Below are positions 8,816 to 16,909 of a DNA stretch of 37,247 bases, one piece after another. Origin of the DNA: Thermoplasmata archaeon (lineage in GTDB: Archaea; Thermoplasmatota; Thermoplasmata; Thermoplasmatales; GCA-001856825); the NCBI GenBank assembly GCA_021827945.1, contig JAKATW010000030.1:1-37247 (forward strand). Direction: 5' to 3'. A program made the translations under genes and the position numbers. The notes beneath the pieces are model-generated. The model was not told where the DNA came from, did not search any database, and saw only the letters and a program-made list of their open reading frames with translations. The number at the start of each line of letters is the position of its first letter. Positions within the stretch are counted from its first letter, which is position 1.

Positions 8816-9739
8816 CTAGATGCCTATCTTTTCCCGGTTCATGTAAAGGGTCTCATCCCTCTTGACCACGTTGTGTGGTTCCATCCCATCCACGAAACGC
8901 TTAATGTTTTCAAAGGCATACCTGAAGGAGAACTCCATCACTTCTCCAGAGAGCCCCCCTGCGATGTGAGGGGTTATAACTACATTTTCTCGATCAGAAC
9001 CTTCAAGTTTAGGCTCTCCCCACCATACGTCCGTCAGGTAAGATGCTTCCTTATTCTTGTCAACGAATTCGAGAAGATCCTGTTTCTTTACTATCTCTGG
9101 TCTTGCAATGTTAATGATTATACAGTTCTTCTTCACAATATCTAACTGTTTCTTCCCTATCAACCCGAAAGTACTAGTGGTCAAAGGAATAGAAATGAGA
9201 ATGTAGTCTGATTCCTTCAGCACAGTGTCCAACTCATCGAGTCCGAAGAATTCGTCGGAGTTGTGGTCCCTGTACCCTCTCCCTATGGATATTACCCTCA
9301 TACCGAACGATTTTGCAATAGATGCTACCCTGCTTCCAATTCCCCCATATCCTATTACCCCCATGGTCTTTCCGTATAGCAGCTTGGTGGATTTTGGTTT
9401 ATAGACACCGCCTCTCGTCTCATCTTTGAACGTCGAGATGTTTTTACATCTTTCCAAGAGCAGAGCAAATGCGTGTTCTGCAACCGAAATGGAATATGCC
9501 CCAGCATTGCTGGCCACGATAGTCTCTCTTGGTATGCCCTTAAAGTCAATGTGGTCCGTCCCTGCACTTAGAGTCTGGATAAACTTGAAATTCCTGTCCC
9601 TTGGAAAATCGTTACCTCGCACCAGTAAGATCTCCGCATCTCCACTTTCAGGAAACCACAATATATTTTCTTTTCCGAGGATTTCTCGACCTATTCTCTT
9701 GTATTTTTCATCCAGTTCGAACGGGACAAGGAGTTTCAT
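8816..9739 (-). CDS. D-2-hydroxyacid dehydrogenase (NAD(P)-dependent)
   Basis: This 307-aa enzyme belongs to the D-isomer-specific 2-hydroxyacid dehydrogenase family. The cofactor motif GYGGIGS is at 130-136. The catalytic residues are R213, E242 and H258 (in TPHIAGG). The usual RGxxV after the arginine is RPEIV here. The N-terminal substrate domain is short and starts directly with MKLLVPF. The enzyme likely reduces a 2-oxoacid such as glyoxylate, hydroxypyruvate or a branched 2-oxoacid; the sequence does not decide which. No obvious TATA box or ribosome binding site precedes the ATG. Given the large 2-oxoacid oxidoreductase operon nearby, a role in 2-oxoacid balance is possible but unproven. 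Confidence 0.9.
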   Translation of the reverse strand: MKLLVPFELDEKYKRIGREILGKENILWFPESGDAEILLVRGNDFPRDRNFKFIQTLSAGTDHIDFKGIPRETIVASNAGAYSISVAEHAFALLLERCKNISTFKDETRGGVYKPKSTKLLYGKTMGVIGYGGIGSRVASIAKSFGMRVISIGRGYRDHNSDEFFGLDELDTVLKESDYILISIPLTTSTFGLIGKKQLDIVKKNCIIINIARPEIVKKQDLLEFVDKNKEASYLTDVWWGEPKLEGSDRENVVITPHIAGGLSGEVMEFSFRYAFENIKRFVDGMEPHNVVKRDETLYMNREKIGI

Positions 9740-9804
9740 GTTTCTTTAATGCGGAAGTGCTAGTTATGACTTTTCTAAGGTTGAATTATGGACAATTTCT
9801 GACC

Positions 9805-10698
9805 TTAGAATGCATTGAAATTCGGATTCTTATCCCTTATGAAAGTTCCGTTGTTAAGCTCTCTAAGAGAGTCTTCTATCTCATTCCAATTGTTCATCAC
9901 TATCGGTCCGTACCATGTTATCGGTTCGTTAATTCTCCTTCCAGATATGTAGATGTAGCGGTGTCTCCGATCCCCATCAATCCTTATGGTTCCATTCCTT
10001 GAATCATATACTGCTACCTCAAGTCTGTCCAATGGGGTTCCGTTTGCTTCTAACTTTCCCTCCAATGGAATAATCAAAGAGGTGAATCCGTCAGATTTAG
10101 GAATCTCAAGAAATCCACCTCCAGATGTTATGTCGAAATAACTCACCTCAAGACTGTGCCTTTCCATCAAAGGGCTATCCCTTCCCATCAAAGTACCAGA
10201 AATTACCTTGATTTCACTTCTCTCAGACTGGAGTTTGTTCAAGCGGTTTACATCGATGCTTCGGTAAGTCGGTTTGGAGAATTTATCTGTTTTTCTGAGG
10301 TTTATCCACAGTTGAAATCCAAGCATTTCTTTGTCCTGGCCATATGAACTTGGCATTTCTTGATGGAATATTCCGCTCCCTGCCGTCATCCACTGGATCT
10401 CGCCAGAATGTATCACACCCTTGTTTCCCATGCTATCCTCGTGCTCCACCTTCCCCTTCAGTAGGTATGTGAGAGTCTCTATTCCTCTGTGTGGATGCCA
10501 GGGGAATCCCATTTCGTAGTCTTCGGGTCTATCCGATCCGAAATAGTCGAGCAAAAGGAACGGATCGGTGACCTCATAAGTCCTGGGAGAACCAAACAAT
10601 CTTGACAGTTTAACCCCTGCCCCATCCCTTACTTCCCTTCCTTTGAGGATCATACTAGGGGTGAAAGCGTTTCCTTTGTCTTCCAAATCTCTATTCAT
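9805..10698 (-). CDS. Pirin-like bicupin protein
   Basis: The 297-aa protein has the pirin signature HPHRGIETLTYLLKG with metal ligands H68 and H70, and the later FHQE contributing H112 and E114. The whole is a two-cupin iron-binding protein; some bacterial and eukaryotic homologues have quercetin dioxygenase activity, others act as redox-sensitive regulators. The real role here is unknown. The ATG at 10698 lies about 24 nt from a strong TATA box, so the transcript is leaderless. A palindromic repeat cluster just upstream of the TATA box suggests dedicated regulation. Confidence 0.92.
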   Translation of the reverse strand: MNRDLEDKGNAFTPSMILKGREVRDGAGVKLSRLFGSPRTYEVTDPFLLLDYFGSDRPEDYEMGFPWHPHRGIETLTYLLKGKVEHEDSMGNKGVIHSGEIQWMTAGSGIFHQEMPSSYGQDKEMLGFQLWINLRKTDKFSKPTYRSIDVNRLNKLQSERSEIKVISGTLMGRDSPLMERHSLEVSYFDITSGGGFLEIPKSDGFTSLIIPLEGKLEANGTPLDRLEVAVYDSRNGTIRIDGDRRHRYIYISGRRINEPITWYGPIVMNNWNEIEDSLRELNNGTFIRDKNPNFNAF

Positions 10699-10715
10699 GA
10701 TGGGAAATCAAATAT

Positions 10716-10727
10716 TGGTATATAAAA
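10716..10727 (-). promoter_or_regulatory. TATA box of pirin gene
   Basis: On the minus strand the sequence reads TTTTTTATATACC, centred about 24 nt before the ATG at 10698. It is one of the best TATA matches in the window. Confidence 0.7.
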
Positions 10728-10728
10728 A

Positions 10729-10753
10729 ATACTTAGTAAGTATAGATAAGTAT
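10729..10753. promoter_or_regulatory. Operator-like palindrome cluster upstream of pirin
   Basis: ATACTTAGTAAGTAT (10729-10743) is a perfect 7-bp inverted repeat around one G. The half-site TAAGTAT recurs at 10747-10753, so AATACTTA...TAAGTATT forms a second, wider inverted repeat. The cluster abuts the pirin TATA box where the BRE would lie. This is the expected geometry for a dimeric transcription-factor site. Confidence 0.5.
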
Positions 10754-10778
10754 TTCTTCATTTCGGGGAACCATCGCC

Positions 10779-11042
10779 TTATACTTTGCTCTCAGGCTTG
10801 TAGAACTTGCCAGAAATGACTCTCTCCTTACTCTCGCTATAGACGTAGATCTGGGATGGGTCTTCATCTTTGGTGATTCTGTGACTTCCGTCGCAAAAAG
10901 GCTTATCGTGGGAGAGTCCGCACCCGCAGAACTCTATTGGAAGTTCAAGCACTTTCGAGTTTGGGTCGAGCTTCTCAGCTCCAGGTAGATTTCTTACTTT
11001 CATTTTGTATGGACCCGTTCTTTCATGAGTTACTATCCTCAT
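10779..11042 (-). CDS. CDGSH iron-sulfur domain protein
   Basis: This 87-aa protein contains the full CDGSH motif: C39-G-C41...SHDKPFC50-DGSH54, the C-X-C-X2-S-X3-P-X-C-D-G-S-H pattern of mitoNEET-type [2Fe-2S] proteins with three Cys and one His ligand. These proteins act in redox sensing or iron-sulfur/electron transfer. A TATA-like stretch (TTTTTTTAAC, 11063-11073 on the minus strand) lies about 25 nt before the ATG, so it probably has its own leaderless transcript. It sits 80 nt upstream of the pirin start, next to other redox-type genes. Confidence 0.92.
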   Translation of the reverse strand: MRIVTHERTGPYKMKVRNLPGAEKLDPNSKVLELPIEFCGCGLSHDKPFCDGSHRITKDEDPSQIYVYSESKERVISGKFYKPESKV

Positions 11043-11454
11043 GACTGTTGCAATAAGACGTAGTTAAAAAAATTTTGTTGACTAAAAGTGGTTATAATCT
11101 TATAGTATCAAGAAAGTGGAGTTATATCTAGATTTAAGGTGAACAATAACAGAATTGTACTAGCCAGACACTAGGAAAGGGACGATCTGGACGCAGTTTT
11201 ATGTATATTCAAGTAGGTTTGTAATTGATATATATGAAACATTTTGAAAGTTGTTCGACAAGTTAAAAGTTGTCTCTGGAAAAGGGAAATCTCTCTTCCT
11301 GATAAACAAGGGGGAGAGAAGATACTAGATGGTGGATGCTTTGTCAGAACATTGAATTGGGATCCTGAAGGACGTGGGTACATTCATAAATTTCGGGTTC
11401 TCAGAACGTATGGTTTCTATGCAATTCTAAAAAGAAGACCTATAGCGATCTGGG
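11043..11454. other. 412-nt intergenic region
   Basis: The two track ORFs here (11171-11383 minus, 11244-11471 plus) lack motifs; the plus one uses a TTG and runs into the antisense of the hydrolase gene. A strong plus-strand TATA-like sequence, TTGATATATATG, lies at about 11226-11236 and could drive a short RNA starting near 11255, but no folded RNA or coding sequence is evident. The right part must hold the 3' end signal of the hydrolase gene. Confidence 0.35.
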
Positions 11455-12075
11455 TTAGAGAATTTCGCTGAAAAAGGGGTTATTGGCTCTCTCTTCTTCC
11501 AGAGTCGTCGACTCACCATGACCTGGATATATTTCTAGATCGTCTTTCAACCCCTTCACCCATCTAATACTAGCAGTCATTTCCCCGTACGATCCACCAA
11601 AATCGGTTCTGCCCACCGTACCTTTGAAAATGAAGTCCCCTGAAAACATTATGTGATCGACAATAAATGAGCAACTCCCATGAGTATGACCTGGTGTTTC
11701 CACGACGTTTATTGTCTTATTGCCCAGTTTGAATGTAGAATCGCGGTTGATGTACAGATTAGGTTCTGGTGGTGATCCCGGGTCTATTTGAAAGTACTTG
11801 TTGACAAATTCCGTGAAGCCATCGATGATCTTTTTGTCTTTATCATTTACCAGAAAAGGAATGCCAAACCTGGTCTTGAGGGGGTCGACCGCAAGGATAT
11901 GATCAAAGTGACCGTGGGTAGCCAGGATCATTTTAGGAGTAACTTCCCTGTCTTCGAGGTATTGGATTATGGTGTCTTGATCTCCGCCAGCATCGATTAT
12001 AATACACTCTGTGCCTTCAATCAAAACATAGCAGTTCGTTCTGAGAGGTCCGACGACGAGTCTTTCAATTTTCAT
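11455..12075 (-). CDS. Metallo-beta-lactamase fold hydrolase (glyoxalase II-like)
   Basis: The 206-aa protein carries the zinc motif THGHFDH (H54, H56, D58, H59), then TPGHTHGS, the bridging aspartate in MFSGDFIF and the last ligand in YPGHGEST. Its small size and motif order fit the hydroxyacylglutathione-hydrolase-like group of MBL proteins that cleave thioesters; archaeal substrates are generally unknown since glutathione is absent. A minus-strand TATA-like ATTATATTTT (12102-12110) places transcription start a few nt before the ATG. The gene is divergent from the coiled-coil gene. Confidence 0.9.
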   Translation of the reverse strand: MKIERLVVGPLRTNCYVLIEGTECIIIDAGGDQDTIIQYLEDREVTPKMILATHGHFDHILAVDPLKTRFGIPFLVNDKDKKIIDGFTEFVNKYFQIDPGSPPEPNLYINRDSTFKLGNKTINVVETPGHTHGSCSFIVDHIMFSGDFIFKGTVGRTDFGGSYGEMTASIRWVKGLKDDLEIYPGHGESTTLEEERANNPFFSEIL

Positions 12076-12182
12076 CCAGATATCATCTCTAGAACGTTCA
12101 CAAAATATAATGTCTTTGGAACCAGTATTGGTGCCACCAGTGACAGATCCTTATTGAAGCTATCCGTTAGACAAAAAAGAAC

Positions 12183-12193
12183 AGTTATATATC
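12183..12193 (+). promoter_or_regulatory. TATA box of coiled-coil gene
   Basis: GTTATATATC is centred 26 nt before the ATG at 12214, which implies a leaderless transcript. Confidence 0.65.
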
Positions 12194-12213
12194 GGATTTT
12201 CCTTGAAACCTGA

Positions 12214-13209
12214 ATGAGTTCAATTTCAATAAAAACTAAAAATCGGGTTATAGTTAAGTTCATAAATGGCAGAAAGCTCGAAGACATCTCACTGGAAGAA
12301 AGAATTTCCCTTAGCTCCGTAGAGGAGGTAATAGAGGAATGGAGGCAGGGCTACATCAACATGGACCTAGGAAACGATATAGCCCAAGAGCTGAAGGAGC
12401 TTGCATTCTTGATCCGAGACAAGGAGATAACTCCACATGACATAGTGGAAGGATATCACTACTACGGAATATTCAAAGAGAAGGACAGAGAGAAGATAAT
12501 TGGAATTGTGAATGAGATCTATTCCATCGGAGAAGAGAGGAGGAGCCATTTTGTAAAGACTGCAGAAAAGATGATGAAGCTTGCAAAGTATGCAAACATA
12601 GAATACGTCGACATTCCCAAAGCAATAGATGATATGGTCGAGAGGGGGAAGGAACTGAACAGAGAGATAAAGAGCAAGGAAATTCTAAACCTGGAACTGA
12701 CAGAAAGACTGACAAAGATAAGGAAAGAGCTCGAGAGTTTTGAGGAGGAGAAGAAGAGTCTGGAGAAAGAGATCGCATTTTCAAACTATCTCAAACAGGA
12801 ACTTACTATGGATGGAAAGTGGGACGAGAATGCGATTAAAAATACAATTGAGGGGCTCAAGCATTCGAACTACGATATCAGGAAGATAGAGGAGACATCT
12901 GCCCAGATAGCACTCATCGGAAAAAGGGAGCTCACCGTAGACCAGTTTCTAAAGATATCCAGGTATTTTGAGGAGCTCATGAACCTAGGACTTACGGTTC
13001 CGACGATGGAGAAGATACTGGACAATGTCAAGGAAGATGGCGTAACTATTGATGAGTACCTCAACGAGAGGGCAGTGTATGTAAGAGACAAACTGGCATA
13101 TCTGAAATCCCTAAAGGAGCTCATGGAAGCACACAAGAGAGCTGAAAAACAGATGAAGCAGATTAATGAGGAAATTTCATTAAAGAAGCTAAAGCTCGAA
13201 AGAACCTGA
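12214..13209 (+). CDS. Coiled-coil protein with possible N-terminal HTH, unrecognised family
   Basis: I do not recognise this 331-aa protein. Residues about 8-46 (VIVKFINGRKLEDISLEER...) look like a helix-turn-helix of the type in which a short helix, turn and recognition helix precede a WRQG segment. A charged helical middle follows, with a long coiled coil at about 135-190 (KELNREIKSKE...ESFEEEKKSLEKEI) and another at the C-terminus (about 300-330). No signal peptide or membrane segment is present, so it is cytoplasmic. The ATG is at a leaderless position. It may be a DNA-associated or scaffolding protein; that is inference from shape only. The gene is isolated between a hydrolase and an intergenic region. 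Confidence 0.8.
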   Translation: MSSISIKTKNRVIVKFINGRKLEDISLEERISLSSVEEVIEEWRQGYINMDLGNDIAQELKELAFLIRDKEITPHDIVEGYHYYGIFKEKDREKIIGIVNEIYSIGEERRSHFVKTAEKMMKLAKYANIEYVDIPKAIDDMVERGKELNREIKSKEILNLELTERLTKIRKELESFEEEKKSLEKEIAFSNYLKQELTMDGKWDENAIKNTIEGLKHSNYDIRKIEETSAQIALIGKRELTVDQFLKISRYFEELMNLGLTVPTMEKILDNVKEDGVTIDEYLNERAVYVRDKLAYLKSLKELMEAHKRAEKQMKQINEEISLKKLKLERT

Positions 13210-13229
13210 TACCTAATATATTGCTATTT

Positions 13230-13391
13230 ATGCTTGTTCTGGGTAGATCCATCGGTCTTATCAGGTCTTTGCAACTAATGGGACAAATAGTTACTGTCCT
13301 CCCTTTATCAAAATCTTATGTAATGTTCTGCAAATCTTCCACAATGAATGTTGCATCTGGATTCTCACAGGCAACTTCCACGGATATCTAA
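13230..13391 (+). pseudogene. Possible N-terminal remnant of an ATP-grasp family gene
   Basis: A 53-codon ORF, below the track cutoff, begins LVLGRSIGLIRSL and continues with VLPLSKSYVMFCKS. This resembles the pre-ATP-grasp Rossmann-like N-terminus of carboxylate-amine ligases, where a glycine turn and RSL helix are followed by a strand and S.Y...CK. It stops long before an ATP-grasp domain could form, and nothing downstream continues it convincingly. If real it is a degraded gene; the similarity is judged by eye only and is weak. Confidence 0.25.
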
Positions 13392-13594
13392 TTCAGTACA
13401 TCTCTTACACGGATCCTAAGCCTATCTCTGCCCTCCCGGAGTTTCCTAATCTTCTTCTGATTCCATGACATTGCTCTAATTTTAGGTACGGGTCCCCTAC
13501 TGATTTGTCTGATACTCCATTATGGATTGACTGATGGGTGACAATTGACAGTTAAGGTGAGACTTTTTAGATGATTAATGATATTAAAAGAAAT

Positions 13595-13604
13595 TTTAAT
13601 AAAC
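13595..13604 (+). promoter_or_regulatory. TATA box of EamA transporter gene
   Basis: TTTTAATAAA is centred 25 nt before the ATG at 13624, indicating a leaderless start. Confidence 0.6.
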
Positions 13605-13623
13605 GGAGAGCATTAGCAAGTAA

Positions 13624-14480
13624 ATGTCGCCCCAGGAACTTCTCCTGATATTCTTGATTACTCTCGGATTTTCTGGGGCAATCCCAATTGCAAAGGTGGG
13701 AGTAAACAGTGCGAATGTGCAGGGGTTTACTGCTATCTACATATCAGGGATCGTCTTCACGATGTTTGTAGAACAGTTGATATTCATACCTTTGAAGGCT
13801 TCCTTTGTCTCTTTCGGCCCCCCAGTTCTTGTGATCATCATTGCAGGTACGGTTGGTGCGTTCGGTTACCTCTCAGGATATGGAGGAATGAAGAAGGTCC
13901 ATGCCGGGATATCCAGCACAGTATTCAATTTGCAAGGACCGTTAATACTATTATTTGGAGCTCTTTTCACATCTATCTATCCAGGAAACATGATCACTCT
14001 TGGCCTTATTATTTCTCTAATGGGAATCGTGCTGATCGGTTCTTCAAGGGTCAAATTGAAGAACATGGCACTCGGCATCCCCTTCATTCTCGTAGTACTA
14101 GCTCCGATACTATGGGCATTAGAGTGGGTCTTCTTCTCTACAGTATCCGTAAAAGACCCGATCTTCTTCACCTTCCTTTTGTACCTGACAGCTTGCCTTG
14201 TAACCCTCGCCATAGGGATAGGCAGAAATACGCTATTCACAGCCCTAAGAGGGCTGCAACATATGCATTTATCGGGGGTGCTCTTGCTGGCGTTGCCAAC
14301 GCATCTTATGGAGTTTTCATCACAAACTTTGGTACAGCGCTAACAGGGATTGTGACTATAATTTCAGTTCCAGTATCAGTACTCTTGGTGATATCGGTTC
14401 TTCATGAAAGGTATTCGACAAGCGAAGTTATTGGACTAATCGTCACTGGAATAGGATTGGGAATCGCGTTGATTCTTTGA
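13624..14480 (+). pseudogene. EamA/DMT-family transporter split by a frameshift
   Basis: Two overlapping ORFs together make one drug/metabolite transporter of about 285 aa with ten membrane segments. The first (13624-14343) encodes the N-terminal five-helix half and the start of the second, up to about LAIGIGRNTLFTALRG. The second half (KRAATYAFIGGALAG...GIALIL) continues in the frame one base back, ending at 14480. The switch lies near 14245-14258 (CCCTAAGAGGGC). A one-base deletion explains it. No homopolymer or slippery heptamer is seen, so programmed shifting is unlikely. It may be a real inactivation or a sequencing error. The family exports or imports amino acids, sugars or metabolites. 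Confidence 0.8.
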
Positions 14481-14571
14481 AAAGTGAAATTATCTAATGC
14501 AAGAAGCATGGATTTATCGCTAGCGAGATGCCATCAAAAACGATATCAATGACCTTGTGGTGAACTAGCAG

Positions 14572-15390
14572 TTGACAGAATTCACGATTGAATCCAGCAG
14601 AGGAAGAGTGGTGGTAGACAGTTACGGTGCCTACATTCGAACACTGAGGCTTTTGGGAACGGAAGTACTCATGAAATCGGGGGACAATAGCCAGACTCAT
14701 GGAGGTTGTGCAACCCTGATTCCGTTTGCAAACAGAGTCAGGAGTGCCTCATATAAATGGCGCGGTAGGAATTACAGACTTCCCAAGAATAGTGGCGAAA
14801 ACAGTATTCATGGATTTACAAAGGAGATGGACTGGGAAGTAAAGCAGGAGAATGGGTCCCTAGTTCTGTCCACGACAATCGATGGGGAAGATTACCCAAC
14901 CATATTGGAGTGTCAATCCACGATAAGTCTAACAGACAATTCTCTGAGCATCAAGATAGAAATCTTCAACACAGGTGATTATGCCACTCCCCTGTCAATC
15001 GGTCTCCATCCATATTTCATCCATGATGGGAGATGGAGAATAAAAAGACCTTCGAGTCTAAAGATGTTGAATTATGTCGATTCATATTTTCCCGATGGCA
15101 CAATGACAAATATTGATTCAAAGAAGCTTTCTTCGAAAGGAAAGACAGAGTTTGACAACTGTTTCTATGTCGGTCCAAATTTGATATTGGAGACGGCTAC
15201 ACATGAGGTCAGCATTCGCACAGAGAACATGGATTATTTCGTAATTTACAACGGAGACTATTCCAATGGTGACTCGGTTGCAATAGAACCAATGACCTCA
15301 GCCCCGGATGCCTTTAACAATAGAATCGGTCTAGTAACACTCAGACCCAACTCCAAATTCTATTGTTCTGCAATCTTTTCCAGCTGCTGA
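14572..15390 (+). CDS. Aldose 1-epimerase family protein (galactose mutarotase-like)
   Basis: The 272-aa beta-sandwich enzyme has the aldose epimerase signatures PFANRVRSASY (51-61), NSIHGF with H80, GLHPYF with H146 and a C-terminal EPMTSAPDAF with catalytic-type E239. H80, H146 and E239 match the general acid/base set that interconverts sugar anomers. The start is TTG: an in-frame TAG lies only two codons upstream, so no longer start exists. The gene follows the EamA gene by 91 nt on the same strand, which may mean a sugar-related substrate for that transporter, though this is only proximity. Confidence 0.88.
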   Translation: MTEFTIESSRGRVVVDSYGAYIRTLRLLGTEVLMKSGDNSQTHGGCATLIPFANRVRSASYKWRGRNYRLPKNSGENSIHGFTKEMDWEVKQENGSLVLSTTIDGEDYPTILECQSTISLTDNSLSIKIEIFNTGDYATPLSIGLHPYFIHDGRWRIKRPSSLKMLNYVDSYFPDGTMTNIDSKKLSSKGKTEFDNCFYVGPNLILETATHEVSIRTENMDYFVIYNGDYSNGDSVAIEPMTSAPDAFNNRIGLVTLRPNSKFYCSAIFSSC

Positions 15391-15641
15391 CACGGGTTCC
15401 TACAACGTCTGCAGATAACTGAGGAAGGAAGTTCTGCGGGATCTATACAATAGGATAGATATCTGAACAGTTCCAAGCGGCTGTTTTAACATTATTGGAT
15501 TAGATTTCAGAGAGATTAAACGGGAGTGGTACATTTAATCAAACTGTAATCATTTCAAAAATCAATTTAGATGCTATTAATTTCAATAAGGTTAGTTAAA
15601 CGGTAGAACTTTATTCAGTAAGTGTAGTATGGATTGAAAAA

Positions 15642-15652
15642 TCTTATTATAC
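15642..15652 (+). promoter_or_regulatory. TATA box of small acidic protein gene
   Basis: TCTTATTATAC is centred 25 nt before the ATG at 15673 and lies inside the longer ORF proposed by the track, so the internal ATG is preferred. Confidence 0.6.
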
Positions 15653-15672
15653 TTCAATTTTCATACATCATT

Positions 15673-15993
15673 ATGATTGGCGAACAAGAGCATCTTGAAG
15701 ATAGATGCGATGTTGTAGCCAGAGTGAGAGGACTTTGCAGCGAGGGTAAAGAATACAAGCGAATATTGAAAATTTTCAAGATTGAGGGGGATTTCATAGT
15801 ACTAGAGCTCACTCGTGACGCTACCACTGAGGGATGGGTGGTATCTGCAAGTATGGAAGCTACCGCGGATAAGCCAGCCAGTTACGGAGCTGAATATTTT
15901 GACGAATACGCGGATGCTCTCGCCTGTTTTGGGGATATTGCGGAGAAGTACGGTTTAGAGGATTCTACCGGTAACGATTTTGGTAGCGACTGA
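15673..15993 (+). CDS. Small acidic protein, unrecognised
   Basis: The protein is 106 aa when started at the ATG at 15673 (MIGEQEHLED...) rather than the upstream start at 15634, because the TATA box lies between the two. It is acidic, with an alternating strand-like stretch (YKRILKIFKIEGDFIVLELT), a tryptophan-containing GWVVSASMEA strand and a helical C-terminus (FDEYADALACFGDIAEKYG) ending in DFGSD. This suggests one small alpha/beta domain. No cysteine motif or membrane segment is present. I do not recognise the family. It is convergent with etfB, 124 nt away. Confidence 0.7.
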   Translation: MIGEQEHLEDRCDVVARVRGLCSEGKEYKRILKIFKIEGDFIVLELTRDATTEGWVVSASMEATADKPASYGAEYFDEYADALACFGDIAEKYGLEDSTGNDFGSD

Positions 15994-16117
15994 ACATTTG
16001 TCTTCAAGCATCTAACAGGGCTGTGAAGCCCACCAGAGATGAGTATACTTAGCGATATACGTAAAAACACAATCAAAGTGTACCCATACCATAATGTTGA
16101 GGGTATTTGAGGCTGAA

Positions 16118-16909
16118 TCAACTTCTCTGTCGTTCTCTAAGCAGCTCTGCCAGCTGTGTCGACTTCTCGGCAACATCTCCTTCTATGAACACTTTCTTTC
16201 TTCGGATTGGTGTTATTTCACTCAATCCTCTCACAAACGTGAAAGAACCTTTATTGCCCGTGACCTCTTCTCTCAGACCAAGATCTCGAGATGACCATAC
16301 CGTTAGGTGAAACTGCGAGAGTGCCCTTTTCATCTTCTTGAAATCCGGGAATCTCGGTTGTACCGCTCCCATCTCTACACTTACCATTGCTGGGAGAGAT
16401 GTCTCAACTACTTCGTGTCCTCCCCTTATTCTCCTCCGTACCCTTAGTTTGCCTGCATCAGCCTCAACGGAAGAGGCAAACAGCACTTGGGGAATGTCCA
16501 GGAACTCTGCAATCTGTCCAGGTAGCTGTCCAAGCGCGGCATCGGATGACTCCTCACCCGCAAGGACCAGGTCATAATCCCCGATCTGAGCTATTGCAGT
16601 CGATAGAACGAGTGCGGTCGGATAGGTGTCTGCACCTCCAAAATTTCTGTCAGAAAGAAGAATGGCATCATCAGCCCCCATAGCTACTCCCAGTTTTAGG
16701 AAGTTCTCAAACAGAGGTGGGCCCATAGAGATAAGAATAACTCTCCCACCCTGCTTCTCTCTCACCCTAAGAGCGATCTCGATTGCAGTCTTGTCAGCTT
16801 CGTTTATCTGGTTCTCCGCCTTACTCCTGTCCAACCTCTTTGTCACTGGGTCAAAAATGATGTTTTCTGACTTCGGGACTACCTTCAGACAAACGATAAT
16901 GTTCCTCAT
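16118..16909 (-). CDS. etfB: Electron transfer flavoprotein beta subunit
   Basis: The 263-aa EtfB begins with the family strand MRNIIVCLKVVP and contains INEADKTAIEIALRVRE, and the nucleotide-binding loop GEESSDAALGQLPGQIAE, where the usual GKQ.DGD is replaced. It pairs with EtfA to bind FAD (and AMP or a second FAD) and carries electrons between flavin dehydrogenases and iron-sulfur proteins. The ATG overlaps the EtfA stop (ATGA), and it is the last gene of the eight-gene operon. Whether this ETF is bifurcating cannot be settled by eye, but its position beside HdrA/HdrD genes favours a role in flavin-based electron coupling. Confidence 0.92.
   Translation of the reverse strand: MRNIIVCLKVVPKSENIIFDPVTKRLDRSKAENQINEADKTAIEIALRVREKQGGRVILISMGPPLFENFLKLGVAMGADDAILLSDRNFGGADTYPTALVLSTAIAQIGDYDLVLAGEESSDAALGQLPGQIAEFLDIPQVLFASSVEADAGKLRVRRRIRGGHEVVETSLPAMVSVEMGAVQPRFPDFKKMKRALSQFHLTVWSSRDLGLREEVTGNKGSFTFVRGLSEITPIRRKKVFIEGDVAEKSTQLAELLRERQRS

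Larger units (their letters stand above)
13210..13623. other. 414-nt intergenic region with gene remnant
   Basis: The left part holds the short ATP-grasp-like ORF listed separately. The middle (about 13392-13560) has no sustained coding pattern, though one short open stretch in a different frame follows the remnant. The right end contains the EamA promoter. Confidence 0.4.

Noticed and set aside
11244-11471. 75-aa plus-strand ORF with TTG start
   Set aside because: A TATA-like element is nearby, but its spacing does not fit the TTG and the 3' end is antisense to the hydrolase gene.
14240-14260. Programmed -1 frameshift in the EamA gene
   Set aside because: There is no slippery heptamer or evident downstream hairpin, and such transporters are not known to use frameshifting.
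15514-15540. Inverted repeat GATTAAA...TTTAATC upstream of the small acidic protein
   Set aside because: A 7-bp AT-rich stem with a 13-nt loop is expected by chance in such sequence; it is not near the TATA box.
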